Source: JACPLA01 sp035291905
GTDB lineage: Bacteria > Bacteroidota > Ignavibacteria > UBA10030
Assembly: GCA_035291905.1 (NCBI GenBank)
Contig: DATDRF010000061.1
Coordinates: 1-19,107, forward strand
Direction of reading: 5' to 3'
DNA length: 19,107 nt
In this document: one piece after another, positions 12,584-19,107 of the stretch
Layout: every line of letters starts with the position of its first letter
Position numbering within the stretch: the stretch's first letter is position 1
Made by a program: the position numbers and the translations under genes
The notes under the pieces: generated by a model
Databases searched by the model: none
Told to the model about the DNA's origin: nothing
Seen by the model: the letters and a program-made list of their open reading frames with translations, nothing else

Positions 12584-14857
12584 ATGCGTCTGAAGACCTT
12601 TCTTTCACTTGTCATCGCCCTGGTGCTCTCTTCAGCCGCGTCATCACAGGAGAAGGTGACACTTCGGCTTGTCGATTGGGCCGATCTTGCCGAAATCCCG
12701 CTCACGGAACAGTCGCTGGCAGAATTCCGAAAGCTCTATCCTCACATCGAGGTCCTCTACGAGCCGAATCCCGGCAGAGTGTATGAAGAAAAGATCCTGA
12801 CCGCTCTTGCGGCAAACGACCCGCCCGACGTCTTCCTTCTCGATTCAAAACTCATCCCCACCTTCACCAATAAGAAAGTGCTGCTCGATCTGAATCCGTT
12901 CGTGAAGAAGCTGGAGATTGACACGCTTCAGTGGTATCCTAATGTTCTGGAGATTGCGAAGCGGGGATCCGGACTCTACGCGTTTCCCAAGGGTTTTACG
13001 CCCCTCATGGTGTACTATAACAAGAGAATGCTTCGGCAATCGGGTCTCCCTCCCCCGTCGCCCCGGTGGACCTGGGATGATTATCTCCGGTATGCCAAAG
13101 CGATGACCGTGGATGCAGACAAGGACGGGACCCCCGAGCAATACGGAGTCGCGTTCTCAAACCGGTTTTACTATTGGATACCGTGGGTGTGGACTGCCGG
13201 TGGAGATGTCGTCAATCCCGAAGGAACGAAGGCGTCCGGTCATCTCAATTCCCGCCAAACTGAATCTGCAATTCAGTTCCTCATCGATCTTGTTCTCAAG
13301 CACAAGGTTGCCCCCGACCTCGGCAGCTGGGCGCAGACTGAAAAGACCGGCTCGATCACAGCTCTCTTTGCAAGCGGAAAGATCGGAATGATCGTTGACG
13401 GCCACTGGCGAATGCCCGAGTTGTTCCGTTACATCAAAGAAGGACGTCTCGATGTCGGCGCTGCCCCGCTCCCGTATTATCCGAACGGCTCAAAGGTCAA
13501 TGTGATGTACGAGTCGGGCTGGTGCGTTCCGGTGAATTCAAAACACCCTGAAGAGGCAGTGCTCCTTGCGGAATTCATGGCGGGTGCAGCCGCGTGTCGG
13601 ATCCGATCAATGAACCATCTTGAAATCCCCTCCGTTGTTTCCGTCGCGGAGGAGGTTGGCCGGCTCGATACGCTCGGACTTGAACCTGCGTTCGTGGCGG
13701 AGATACCGTTTTGCCGGCAGCCATGGGGTTCGGTGATCGAGCGGTTCAGCCAAGTCGAATGGACTCTGCAGGACGCGGTGGACGAAGTGATGGTGAACAA
13801 GAAGCCGATGCATGAGACGATGGTCCGTTATTCGGATCGGATCGATCGTGAACTGGCGAACATCAGGAGCCACGAGCTCTCGGAATTCAGGCCCATCAGC
13901 CAGCATTCTGAAATTCCGCTGTTCCTTGTCGGTGTTGCACTCGTTGTAACGGCTGGTTGCGGTGTTCTCTATTATAGAGCCAGAAAGAAAGACCGCAGAA
14001 TCGTCCGCACGGCGTTTGGTTTTCTGGCTCCGTCGATGCTTCACCTGATTGTTTTTGTTGTCACCCCGATTATCTTCGCCGCCTATTTGAGTACTCATCG
14101 ATGGGATATTATAGTACCCGACAAGCCTTTCGTCGGCCTCGGAAATTTTTCTGAAATGGCCGGCGATTCGTACTTCTGGAACGCATTGAAAAACACATTC
14201 CTCTATACGCTGAATGTCCCGATTGGAATGGCTGTCTCGCTTGTTGTGGCCCTTATGATGAATCAGAGGTTGAAGGGAGTCAACCTTCTTCGGACATTGT
14301 ATTTTCTTCCGAGCGTTACATCGTTCGTTGCGATTGCGCTCGTCTGGATGTGGATCTATCACCCGAGTTTCGGCATGGCAAATGCGATCCTCGGCATTGT
14401 CGGAATTCCGCCGCTTCAGTGGCTAAATTCGTCTGAGACGGCCCTGATATCGGTAATTGTGTTTTCTGTCTGGCTCGGCATTGGTTATCAGATGGTGATT
14501 TTTCTTGCGGGCTTGCAGGGGATTCCCGAAGATTTGTACGAAGCGGCCAGAATCGATGGAGCCACCAACTGGCAGCGGTTCTGGAAGATCACGCTTCCAC
14601 TCCTGAAACCCACAACGTTTTTTGTCCTGGTGACTTCGTTTATCGGGTCGTTTCAGGTGTTTACTTCAATCTATGTCATGACCGGGGGAGGCCCGACTCG
14701 AAGTACGGATGTTTTTGTCTATCATATCTACCAGGCGGCATGGGAGCAATTGCGGATGGGATATGCTTCTGCGATGTCGTGGGTGTTGTTTGTGATTATT
14801 ATGATTGCGACGTGGATACAGTTCAAACTGATGGGAAGAGAGGTTGAATACGGCTAG
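12584..14857 (+). CDS. ABC sugar transporter: substrate-binding protein fused to permease (CUT1, UgpB-UgpA-like)
   Basis: The single 757-residue frame joins two normally separate subunits. Residues 1-22 are a signal peptide (MRLKTF, hydrophobic core, SSQ). Residues about 25-430 resemble family 1 extracellular solute-binding proteins: LRLVDWADL near the start, PPDVFLLDS (80-88), YYNKRMLRQSG (144-154), a DADKDGTPEQYG segment (177-188). A transmembrane helix at 444-463 is followed by a basic cytoplasmic turn (RARKKDRR), then a MalF/UgpA-type permease (475-750) with the EAA loop EAARIDGATNWQRFWKITLP (653-672) that docks the ATPase. The binding domain would thus be tethered on the outer face of the inner membrane. 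A partner permease (MalG/UgpE) is normally required; none follows, and the ATPase is also absent. The next gene starts a CUT2 system instead. No clear Shine-Dalgarno. Confidence 0.9.
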   Translation: MRLKTFLSLVIALVLSSAASSQEKVTLRLVDWADLAEIPLTEQSLAEFRKLYPHIEVLYEPNPGRVYEEKILTALAANDPPDVFLLDSKLIPTFTNKKVLLDLNPFVKKLEIDTLQWYPNVLEIAKRGSGLYAFPKGFTPLMVYYNKRMLRQSGLPPPSPRWTWDDYLRYAKAMTVDADKDGTPEQYGVAFSNRFYYWIPWVWTAGGDVVNPEGTKASGHLNSRQTESAIQFLIDLVLKHKVAPDLGSWAQTEKTGSITALFASGKIGMIVDGHWRMPELFRYIKEGRLDVGAAPLPYYPNGSKVNVMYESGWCVPVNSKHPEEAVLLAEFMAGAAACRIRSMNHLEIPSVVSVAEEVGRLDTLGLEPAFVAEIPFCRQPWGSVIERFSQVEWTLQDAVDEVMVNKKPMHETMVRYSDRIDRELANIRSHELSEFRPISQHSEIPLFLVGVALVVTAGCGVLYYRARKKDRRIVRTAFGFLAPSMLHLIVFVVTPIIFAAYLSTHRWDIIVPDKPFVGLGNFSEMAGDSYFWNALKNTFLYTLNVPIGMAVSLVVALMMNQRLKGVNLLRTLYFLPSVTSFVAIALVWMWIYHPSFGMANAILGIVGIPPLQWLNSSETALISVIVFSVWLGIGYQMVIFLAGLQGIPEDLYEAARIDGATNWQRFWKITLPLLKPTTFFVLVTSFIGSFQVFTSIYVMTGGGPTRSTDVFVYHIYQAAWEQLRMGYASAMSWVLFVIIMIATWIQFKLMGREVEYG

Positions 14858-14860
14858 GAA

Positions 14861-14950
14861 AGCTTTCAGCGGTCAGCTATCAGCTTTCAGAGGCTCGCAA
14901 CCCGAAACTTGGAACTCCTGCCCGTCCGGCAGGCGGGCGTAACCCGAAAC
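14861..14950. repeat. Patch of short repeats between the fusion transporter and the Rbs-like operon
   Basis: AGCTTTCAG occurs at 14861-14869 and 14882-14890, AACCCGAAAC at 14899-14908 and 14941-14950, and between the latter lies a CCTGCC/GGCAGG hairpin with an alternative GCCCG/CGGGC pairing (about 14917-14938). The patch lies exactly where the second CUT1 permease gene would be expected. Confidence 0.6.
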
Positions 14951-14964
14951 ACAGAGGACAATCA

Positions 14965-15909
14965 ATGAACAAACATCTAATTGTCAAACTGCTGCTTGTC
15001 GGTCTGTCCGCTCTCGTCTTGAATTCCTGCACTCAGAAGAACGAGGTAAAAGCCGACAAAGTGATCGGAGTTTCGCTTCTAGCGAGGGCGCACGTCTTCT
15101 ACCGTGATCTCGAGACGGGCCTCGCAACCGAGGCAAAGAAGAATAACTATGAGCTCGTCATCGCCGCGGCGGAGTTTGACCTGGGAAAACAGATCGGCCA
15201 GATCGAGGATTTCATCGCCCGAAAGGTCGATGCGATTATCGTTTGCCCTGTGGATTCACGGGGAATAGGCGCCGGGATCAAGAAGGCAAATGAAGCGGGA
15301 ATCCCTGTCTTTACTGCCGACATTGCCTCGCAGGAAGGGGATGTTGTTTGCCATATCGCCTCGGATAATGTCTCGGGCGGCCGGTTGGCAGGCGAGTATC
15401 TGGCTAAAGCCCTCGGCGGCAAAGGGAAGATCGCGATCATCAATCAGCCCACGGTGACATCGGTGCTGGATCGGGTCCAGGGTTTCATGGAGGTGATCAA
15501 GAAGCATCCGGGCATCTCCGTTGTATCCGATGTCAACGGCCAGGGAGTGCGGGACAAAGCGATGCAGGTGGCAGCGGATGTTCTGCAGGCACATCCGCAG
15601 CTGGATGGAGTCTTTGGAATCAACGACGACTCAGCGCTCGGCACACTTGATGCCGCTCAGCAATTCCGTCGAACGGACCTCATTATCGTCGGTTACGATG
15701 CAACGCCTCCCGCAGCAGATGCGATTCGAAAGGGAACAATGCTAAAAGCGGATGTCGTGCAATTCCCCGATAAAATCGGGATGATAACCATTCAGCAGGT
15801 CAAGGAGCACTTCGCAGGAAATCCGGTTCCGAAAGTCATGCCGGTAGAGGTGGGAATCGTGGACAAAGAGGCGCTCGACAAGAGATCTGCTCAGGAAACC
15901 CATGAATAA
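14965..15909 (+). CDS. Sugar ABC transporter substrate-binding lipoprotein (RbsB-like, CUT2)
   Basis: This 314-residue protein of the periplasmic-binding-protein 4 (ribose/galactose) family is lipid-anchored. The signal ends in the lipobox LNSC with Cys22. VIGVSLLARAHVFYRDLETG opens the first lobe at about residue 34. IGQIEDFIARKVDAIIVCPVD (about 75-95) and the GIPVFTADI strand are typical of RbsB. The second lobe includes DNVSGGRLAGEYLA, VQGFMEVIKKHP, the sugar-binding GINDDSALGTLDA, and VGYDATPPAADAIRKG. Shine-Dalgarno AGAGGA (14953-14958) lies 6 bases before the ATG. The stop overlaps the ATPase start by 8 bases, so the three CUT2 genes form one operon. The ligand is probably a monosaccharide but cannot be read from the sequence. 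Lipid anchoring is unlike the soluble E. coli RbsB. Confidence 0.92.
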   Translation: MNKHLIVKLLLVGLSALVLNSCTQKNEVKADKVIGVSLLARAHVFYRDLETGLATEAKKNNYELVIAAAEFDLGKQIGQIEDFIARKVDAIIVCPVDSRGIGAGIKKANEAGIPVFTADIASQEGDVVCHIASDNVSGGRLAGEYLAKALGGKGKIAIINQPTVTSVLDRVQGFMEVIKKHPGISVVSDVNGQGVRDKAMQVAADVLQAHPQLDGVFGINDDSALGTLDAAQQFRRTDLIIVGYDATPPAADAIRKGTMLKADVVQFPDKIGMITIQQVKEHFAGNPVPKVMPVEVGIVDKEALDKRSAQETHE

Positions 15910-17407
15910 CCTGCTTTCCATGAACAGCATCACCAAGAAGTATCCTGGCGTCACTGCGCTCGACGCGGTGAGCTTTGAACTGAAGCCGGGTGAAGTTCAT
16001 TGTCTTGTCGGGGAAAACGGCGCGGGGAAATCGACGCTGATGAAGATCCTCGGCGGAGCTGTCGCCATGGATGCCGGAATAATCGAAGTCTCCGGCTCGG
16101 CCGTTACCGTTTCGTCGCCCGCAGCGGCACAGCAGCTCGGAATCGGGGTCATCTATCAGGATTTCAAACTGGTGAATGACCTCTCTGTCGCCGAAAACGT
16201 TCTTCTCGGTCAGGAACCGCTCCGAAGGTGGAAAATGATCGATAAGAACCTCATGCACGAAAAGGTGCGTCAGGTTCTGGGACAACTCGGTGAAGAATTG
16301 GATACCCACGTCAGGGTTGGGACTCTTGGCATGGCGAAACGCCAGATCGTCGAGATTGCGAAGACATTGGTGCGCAACATGCGCATACTGGTGATGGATG
16401 AACCCTCTGCTTCATTGACTGAACAGGAGATAAGAAACCTGTTTCAGGTTATTCGCAGGTTGAAGAAAGAAGGAGTCGGGATCATCTACATATCACACCG
16501 ACTCGATGAGATCTTTGAGATTGGAGAAAGGGTCACGGTCCTGAGAGACGGGAAGAATGTGAAGACCGCGGCAGTTTCTGAAGTTGATCGCCGAACGCTC
16601 ATCCGCTGGATGGTGGGGAGAGAGCTCGAGCAGGAATATCCGAAGGTTCCTTTGAAGAGAGGGTCGGAGATACTCAGGACCGAACAGCTCGGTGCGGGAC
16701 GCCTGCGGGATATCAGTCTTGGTGTCATGCGCGGAGAGATCTTCGGAATTGCGGGGCTGGTGGGGGCCGGTCGAAGCGAACTTGCCCACATCATTTTCGG
16801 CGCCAGCAAGCGTGAAAAGGGAAAGGTGTACCTCGACGGCAAGGAATTCAATCCCGCTTCGCCAAGCGAAGCGATAGACGCCGGAGTCGGGTTACTGACC
16901 GAAGATCGCAACAGGTACGGCCTCCTGATGCAAATGAACGTCCGCGAAAATGTCTCTCTTTCGAAGATCCGCGACGTTTTGAAGGGATTCAGAATCGATA
17001 AGACAAAAGAACGTATCGCTGCTCAAGGATTTGTCGATCAGCTCAGGATCAAGACGCCGTCTCTCGAAACGGGCGTGGAGACACTCAGCGGCGGCAATCG
17101 GCAGAAGGTCGTTCTTGCGCGCTGGCTCTTTACGCGATCGAAGCTTCTGATCTTCGATGAACCGACCGCCGGAATCGATGTCGGAGCGAAATTCGAGATC
17201 TACAATCTGATGAACGACCTTGCCGAACGAGGCATCGGTGTCATCATTATTTCATCCGAACTCCCCGAGCTCCTGGGGATGTGCGACAGGATTGCGGTAA
17301 TGTGCGAAGGCCGAATAACCGGCGTCCTCAATCGTGAAGAGGCCACACAGGAGAAGATCCTGGCATTGGCGACACAATTCAACGAGGCAACCAGCAGTGT
17401 CCACTGA
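15902..17407 (+). CDS. Sugar ABC transporter ATP-binding protein with two ABC domains (RbsA/MglA-like)
   Basis: The 501-residue ATPase powers the CUT2 importer from the cytoplasmic face. The first domain has Walker A GENGAGKS (37-44), Q-loop Gln86, a signature region LGMAKRQIVEIAK (142-154) where the canonical LSGGQ is degenerate, as is usual in this family, Walker B ILVMDEP (162-168) and switch His199. The second domain has GLVGAGRS (285-292) in place of the usual Lys-containing Walker A, signature LSGGNRQ (395-401) and Walker B LLIFDEP (415-421). This asymmetry is normal for RbsA proteins. AGGA (15893-15896) precedes the ATG, which overlaps the binding-protein stop; the permease start lies 11 bases inside its 3' end. 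No missing domain or frameshift. Confidence 0.95.
   Translation: MNNLLSMNSITKKYPGVTALDAVSFELKPGEVHCLVGENGAGKSTLMKILGGAVAMDAGIIEVSGSAVTVSSPAAAQQLGIGVIYQDFKLVNDLSVAENVLLGQEPLRRWKMIDKNLMHEKVRQVLGQLGEELDTHVRVGTLGMAKRQIVEIAKTLVRNMRILVMDEPSASLTEQEIRNLFQVIRRLKKEGVGIIYISHRLDEIFEIGERVTVLRDGKNVKTAAVSEVDRRTLIRWMVGRELEQEYPKVPLKRGSEILRTEQLGAGRLRDISLGVMRGEIFGIAGLVGAGRSELAHIIFGASKREKGKVYLDGKEFNPASPSEAIDAGVGLLTEDRNRYGLLMQMNVRENVSLSKIRDVLKGFRIDKTKERIAAQGFVDQLRIKTPSLETGVETLSGGNRQKVVLARWLFTRSKLLIFDEPTAGIDVGAKFEIYNLMNDLAERGIGVIIISSELPELLGMCDRIAVMCEGRITGVLNREEATQEKILALATQFNEATSSVH
17384..17387 (+). promoter_or_regulatory. Shine-Dalgarno supporting the GTG start of the Rbs-like permease
   Basis: GAGG lies 9 bases before GTG 17397. 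The in-frame ATG at 17334 would add 21 very basic residues encoded inside the ATPase gene and has no family counterpart. Confidence 0.55.
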
Positions 17408-18353
17408 TCAGACTGTGAAGAAAGTCTCTGCAGCCCTGGCCGAATATGGTATCGGTGTCGCATTTGTTCTCGAGCTTATTCTCTTTGCAGTTTTTTCTCC
17501 CTATTTCCTCACAGCCGAGAATCTCCTCAACGTAACGCTTCAGACCTCCATCACCGCGATCATTGCGGTGGGAATGACATTTGTCATCCTCACGGCCGGG
17601 ATCGATCTTTCGGTCGGTTCCGTCGTTGCGTTTGCGGGAGTAGTGACGACGGTAGTGTTGAAACTCGATTTCTCACCCATGATCGCATATCCGCTTGGCA
17701 TCGGGGCCGGATTGATGTTTGGTGTGTTGACCGGCGGGGCGGCGGGCATCTTTGTCACGAGGTTCCGCATCACTCCGTTCATCGTAACGCTGGCCCTTAT
17801 GACCATCTGGCGCGGATTGGCATTTGTTGTCACTGAAGGGCGGCCTATCTGGGAGCTTCCTGAAGGCTTTGCCGTGCTTGCCCGCGGCCGTATGGCAGAG
17901 ATTCCCATTCCCACCATCATCATGCTCATCGTCTTTGGCGCTGCCCATTTTGTTTTGACACAGACCAGATTCGGCCGGTACGTCTATGCCGTCGGAGGAA
18001 ATGTGGAGGCGGCAAGACTCGCGGGAATCGATACAAATCGCGTCCTGATGCAGGTGTACGTCATTTCGGGGGTTCTTGCGTCGCTCGGAGGGATATTGCT
18101 TGCGTCGAGAGTGAATTCAGGCCAACCGAATGCCGGATTGATGTATGAACTTGACGTGATCGCTGCGGTCGTTGTGGGTGGAACAAGTCTCTTCGGGGGT
18201 CGCGGAACCGTCATTGGAACACTGATCGGCTCGCTCCTGATCGGCGTGTTGCGAAACGGATTGAATCTCATGAATGTGGAATCGTACGTCCAACAGGTCA
18301 TCGTCGGTATCGTTATCCTCCTCGCAGTGATGATGGATCGGTTGAGAAAATAG
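17397..18353 (+). CDS. Sugar ABC transporter permease (RbsC-like, CUT2)
   Basis: From GTG 17397 the protein has 318 residues, close to the family norm; the ATG at 17334 would extend it with an arginine-rich stretch and was not chosen. It is a polytopic inner-membrane protein with about eight to ten hydrophobic segments. Family signatures include GMTFVILTAGIDLSVGSVVA, FRITPFIVTLALMTIWRGLA, YAVGGNVEAARLAGI (the cytoplasmic loop that docks the ATPase), AAVVVGGTSLFGGRGT, and the C-terminal QQVIVGIVILLAVMMDRLRK. It overlaps the ATPase gene by 11 bases and is followed by a secreted glycosidase-like gene after only 27 bases, so sugar release and uptake may be co-transcribed. A GTG at 17415 is a possible alternative start. 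Confidence 0.93.
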   Translation: MSTDQTVKKVSAALAEYGIGVAFVLELILFAVFSPYFLTAENLLNVTLQTSITAIIAVGMTFVILTAGIDLSVGSVVAFAGVVTTVVLKLDFSPMIAYPLGIGAGLMFGVLTGGAAGIFVTRFRITPFIVTLALMTIWRGLAFVVTEGRPIWELPEGFAVLARGRMAEIPIPTIIMLIVFGAAHFVLTQTRFGRYVYAVGGNVEAARLAGIDTNRVLMQVYVISGVLASLGGILLASRVNSGQPNAGLMYELDVIAAVVVGGTSLFGGRGTVIGTLIGSLLIGVLRNGLNLMNVESYVQQVIVGIVILLAVMMDRLRK

Positions 18354-18380
18354 TTACGTCTTTGATGAAGGAATGATCAT

Positions 18381-19107
18381 ATGAAAACTCTCAAGATTCT
18401 TGCTCTCCTGGTGCTCGCGGCCTCCCTGGGCTTTGGCCAGACAAACGTCGACAAACTTGTCGAGCGTCTCGAATTTCTCGGCAAGGGCTCGATCGACAAT
18501 TGGAAATACGCCGTGAATCCTCCCGGAGATCCTTCCCGGCCTGACTATGATGATTCGCAATGGCAAACTCTCAAGCTCAACGAGTCTGTTTATCCAGATT
18601 CATGCTGGATCCGCCGTGTTGTTGTTCTGCCCGATCGGCTGCTTGGCGAACCGGTGAGCGGAATCGTGCGGTTTCTCGTTTCGGTGGACGACTATGGCTA
18701 TTTCTGGGTGGATGGCGAAAGCAAAGGACGCTTCCCGTGGGACGGGGAGTTTGAGATTACGAAGGACGCGAAGGCAGGGCAGCGCATCGTTCTGGCGATC
18801 AAAGCAATCAACACGGGAGGCCCGTTGCGGCTGATCAGGGCGCTGATCCAGGCAGAGGTGTCGAAGAAGCATGCGGCAACGATTGATGATCTTTCGCTCA
18901 GCTTCCGCGTCGGCCAGAAGCTGCTCAGCTTTGACACATATCAAACCAACTCCCGCGGTCGCGTTGATCCGAAGACAGACAAATCGACCATCAGTCGTGA
19001 AGAGCGGGAACGGCTTGGCCGCCTCCTTCAGGAGGCCGCCCCAAAGGTCGACCTTCAGGCATTGGAATCCGGTGACATGGTCCGGGTTATCGCGTCGGTC
19101 GACCAGG
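18381..19107 (+). CDS. Secreted protein with glycosidase-type beta-sandwich domain, 5' part only
   Basis: ATG 18381, preceded by AAGGA (18368-18372) at 8 bases, opens a frame that runs off the right edge; 242 residues are visible. Residues 1-20 are a Sec signal peptide (MKTLK, Leu/Ala core, GFGQ). Residues about 38-160 look like the galactose-binding-like sandwich at the N-terminus of several glycoside hydrolases: DNWKYAVNPP (39-48), DDSQWQTLKL (57-66), CWIRRVVVLP (75-84), VSVDDYGYFWVDGESKG (100-116), IVLAIKAINTGGPLR (136-150). After 160 the chain is charged and partly helical. The catalytic part is not in the window, so the enzyme class is unknown; an alpha-mannosidase or GH2-like enzyme is a guess. 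It lies 27 bases after the Rbs-like permease and may supply that importer. Confidence 0.75.
   Translation, partial: MKTLKILALLVLAASLGFGQTNVDKLVERLEFLGKGSIDNWKYAVNPPGDPSRPDYDDSQWQTLKLNESVYPDSCWIRRVVVLPDRLLGEPVSGIVRFLVSVDDYGYFWVDGESKGRFPWDGEFEITKDAKAGQRIVLAIKAINTGGPLRLIRALIQAEVSKKHAATIDDLSLSFRVGQKLLSFDTYQTNSRGRVDPKTDKSTISREERERLGRLLQEAAPKVDLQALESGDMVRVIASVDQ

Noticed and set aside
12192..12786. Forward open frames across the repeat between the class V and transporter genes
   Set aside because: They overlap both real genes or read through the 144-bp palindrome and give low-complexity Arg/Ser-rich products.
17334..17396. Arginine-rich N-terminal extension of the Rbs-like permease
   Set aside because: It lies wholly inside the ATPase gene and has no hydrophobic or family features; GTG 17397 with GAGG upstream fits better.

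Overview
The window comes from a bacterial chromosome, most likely a member of the Bacteroidota/Chlorobiota-Ignavibacteria assemblage or a neighbouring phylum. This placement is an inference. It rests on secreted proteins with short Gln-ending signal peptides, a Bacteroidota-like -7 box (TAnnTTTG) before the transhydrogenase operon, a lipoprotein sugar-binding protein, a binding-protein/permease fusion, and many intergenic palindromes of a kind common in genomes from that part of the tree. All supported genes lie on the + strand, and base composition is moderately GC-rich throughout, with no obvious foreign island. No tRNA, rRNA, CRISPR array, transposase or phage gene was seen.

Layout. (1) 1-695: the 3' end of one small secreted-type protein gene and a second small exported protein, closed by a strong terminator. 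(2) 696-1032: a gene-free stretch with that terminator and a 67-bp nested palindrome. (3) 1033-6736: a tightly packed five-gene cluster encoding ornithine carbamoyltransferase, carbamate kinase, an aspartate-carbamoyltransferase-like protein, a COG2403 / cyclic-2,3-diphosphoglycerate-synthetase-like P-loop protein, and a methionine-gamma-lyase-like PLP enzyme. It contains two ATGA stop/start overlaps and ends in a terminator. (4) 6884-9743: the three-gene split-type proton-translocating transhydrogenase operon (pntAA-pntAB-pntB) with its own terminator. (5) 9975-12319: a MoeB/ThiF-rhodanese fusion and a class V PLP enzyme, flanked and separated by three related palindromic repeats. (6) 12584-18353: carbohydrate uptake, first a binding protein fused to a CUT1-type permease whose second permease and ATPase are absent from the window, then a complete CUT2 (Rbs-like) system of lipoprotein, double ATPase and permease. 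(7) 18381-end: the start of a secreted protein with a glycosidase-style beta-sandwich, cut by the window edge.

How the genes may work together. The carbamoyl-phosphate cluster is the most interesting part. Carbamate kinase makes or consumes carbamoyl phosphate, and two transcarbamylases lie beside it. The OTC keeps its signature residues. The ATCase-like protein can be aligned almost without gaps to E. coli PyrB, yet it carries Gln at the position of catalytic Lys84 and Asp at the position of Gln231, so it may use another acceptor or have another role. The COG2403 protein and the PLP lyase overlap by four bases and follow directly after a palindromic repeat, so the five genes look like one unit of nitrogen/carbamoyl-phosphate metabolism of unknown purpose. 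The transport genes and the final gene look like a glycan or glycoside utilisation locus.

Intergenic space is unusually rich in palindromes. A TTA-loop hairpin family occurs at 766-832 and 3846-3941, a CTCTGTG/CTTTGTG family at 9805-9882, 11128-11173 and 12332-12475, and a mixed repeat patch at 14861-14950. They explain several spurious open frames and one misleading N-terminal extension.
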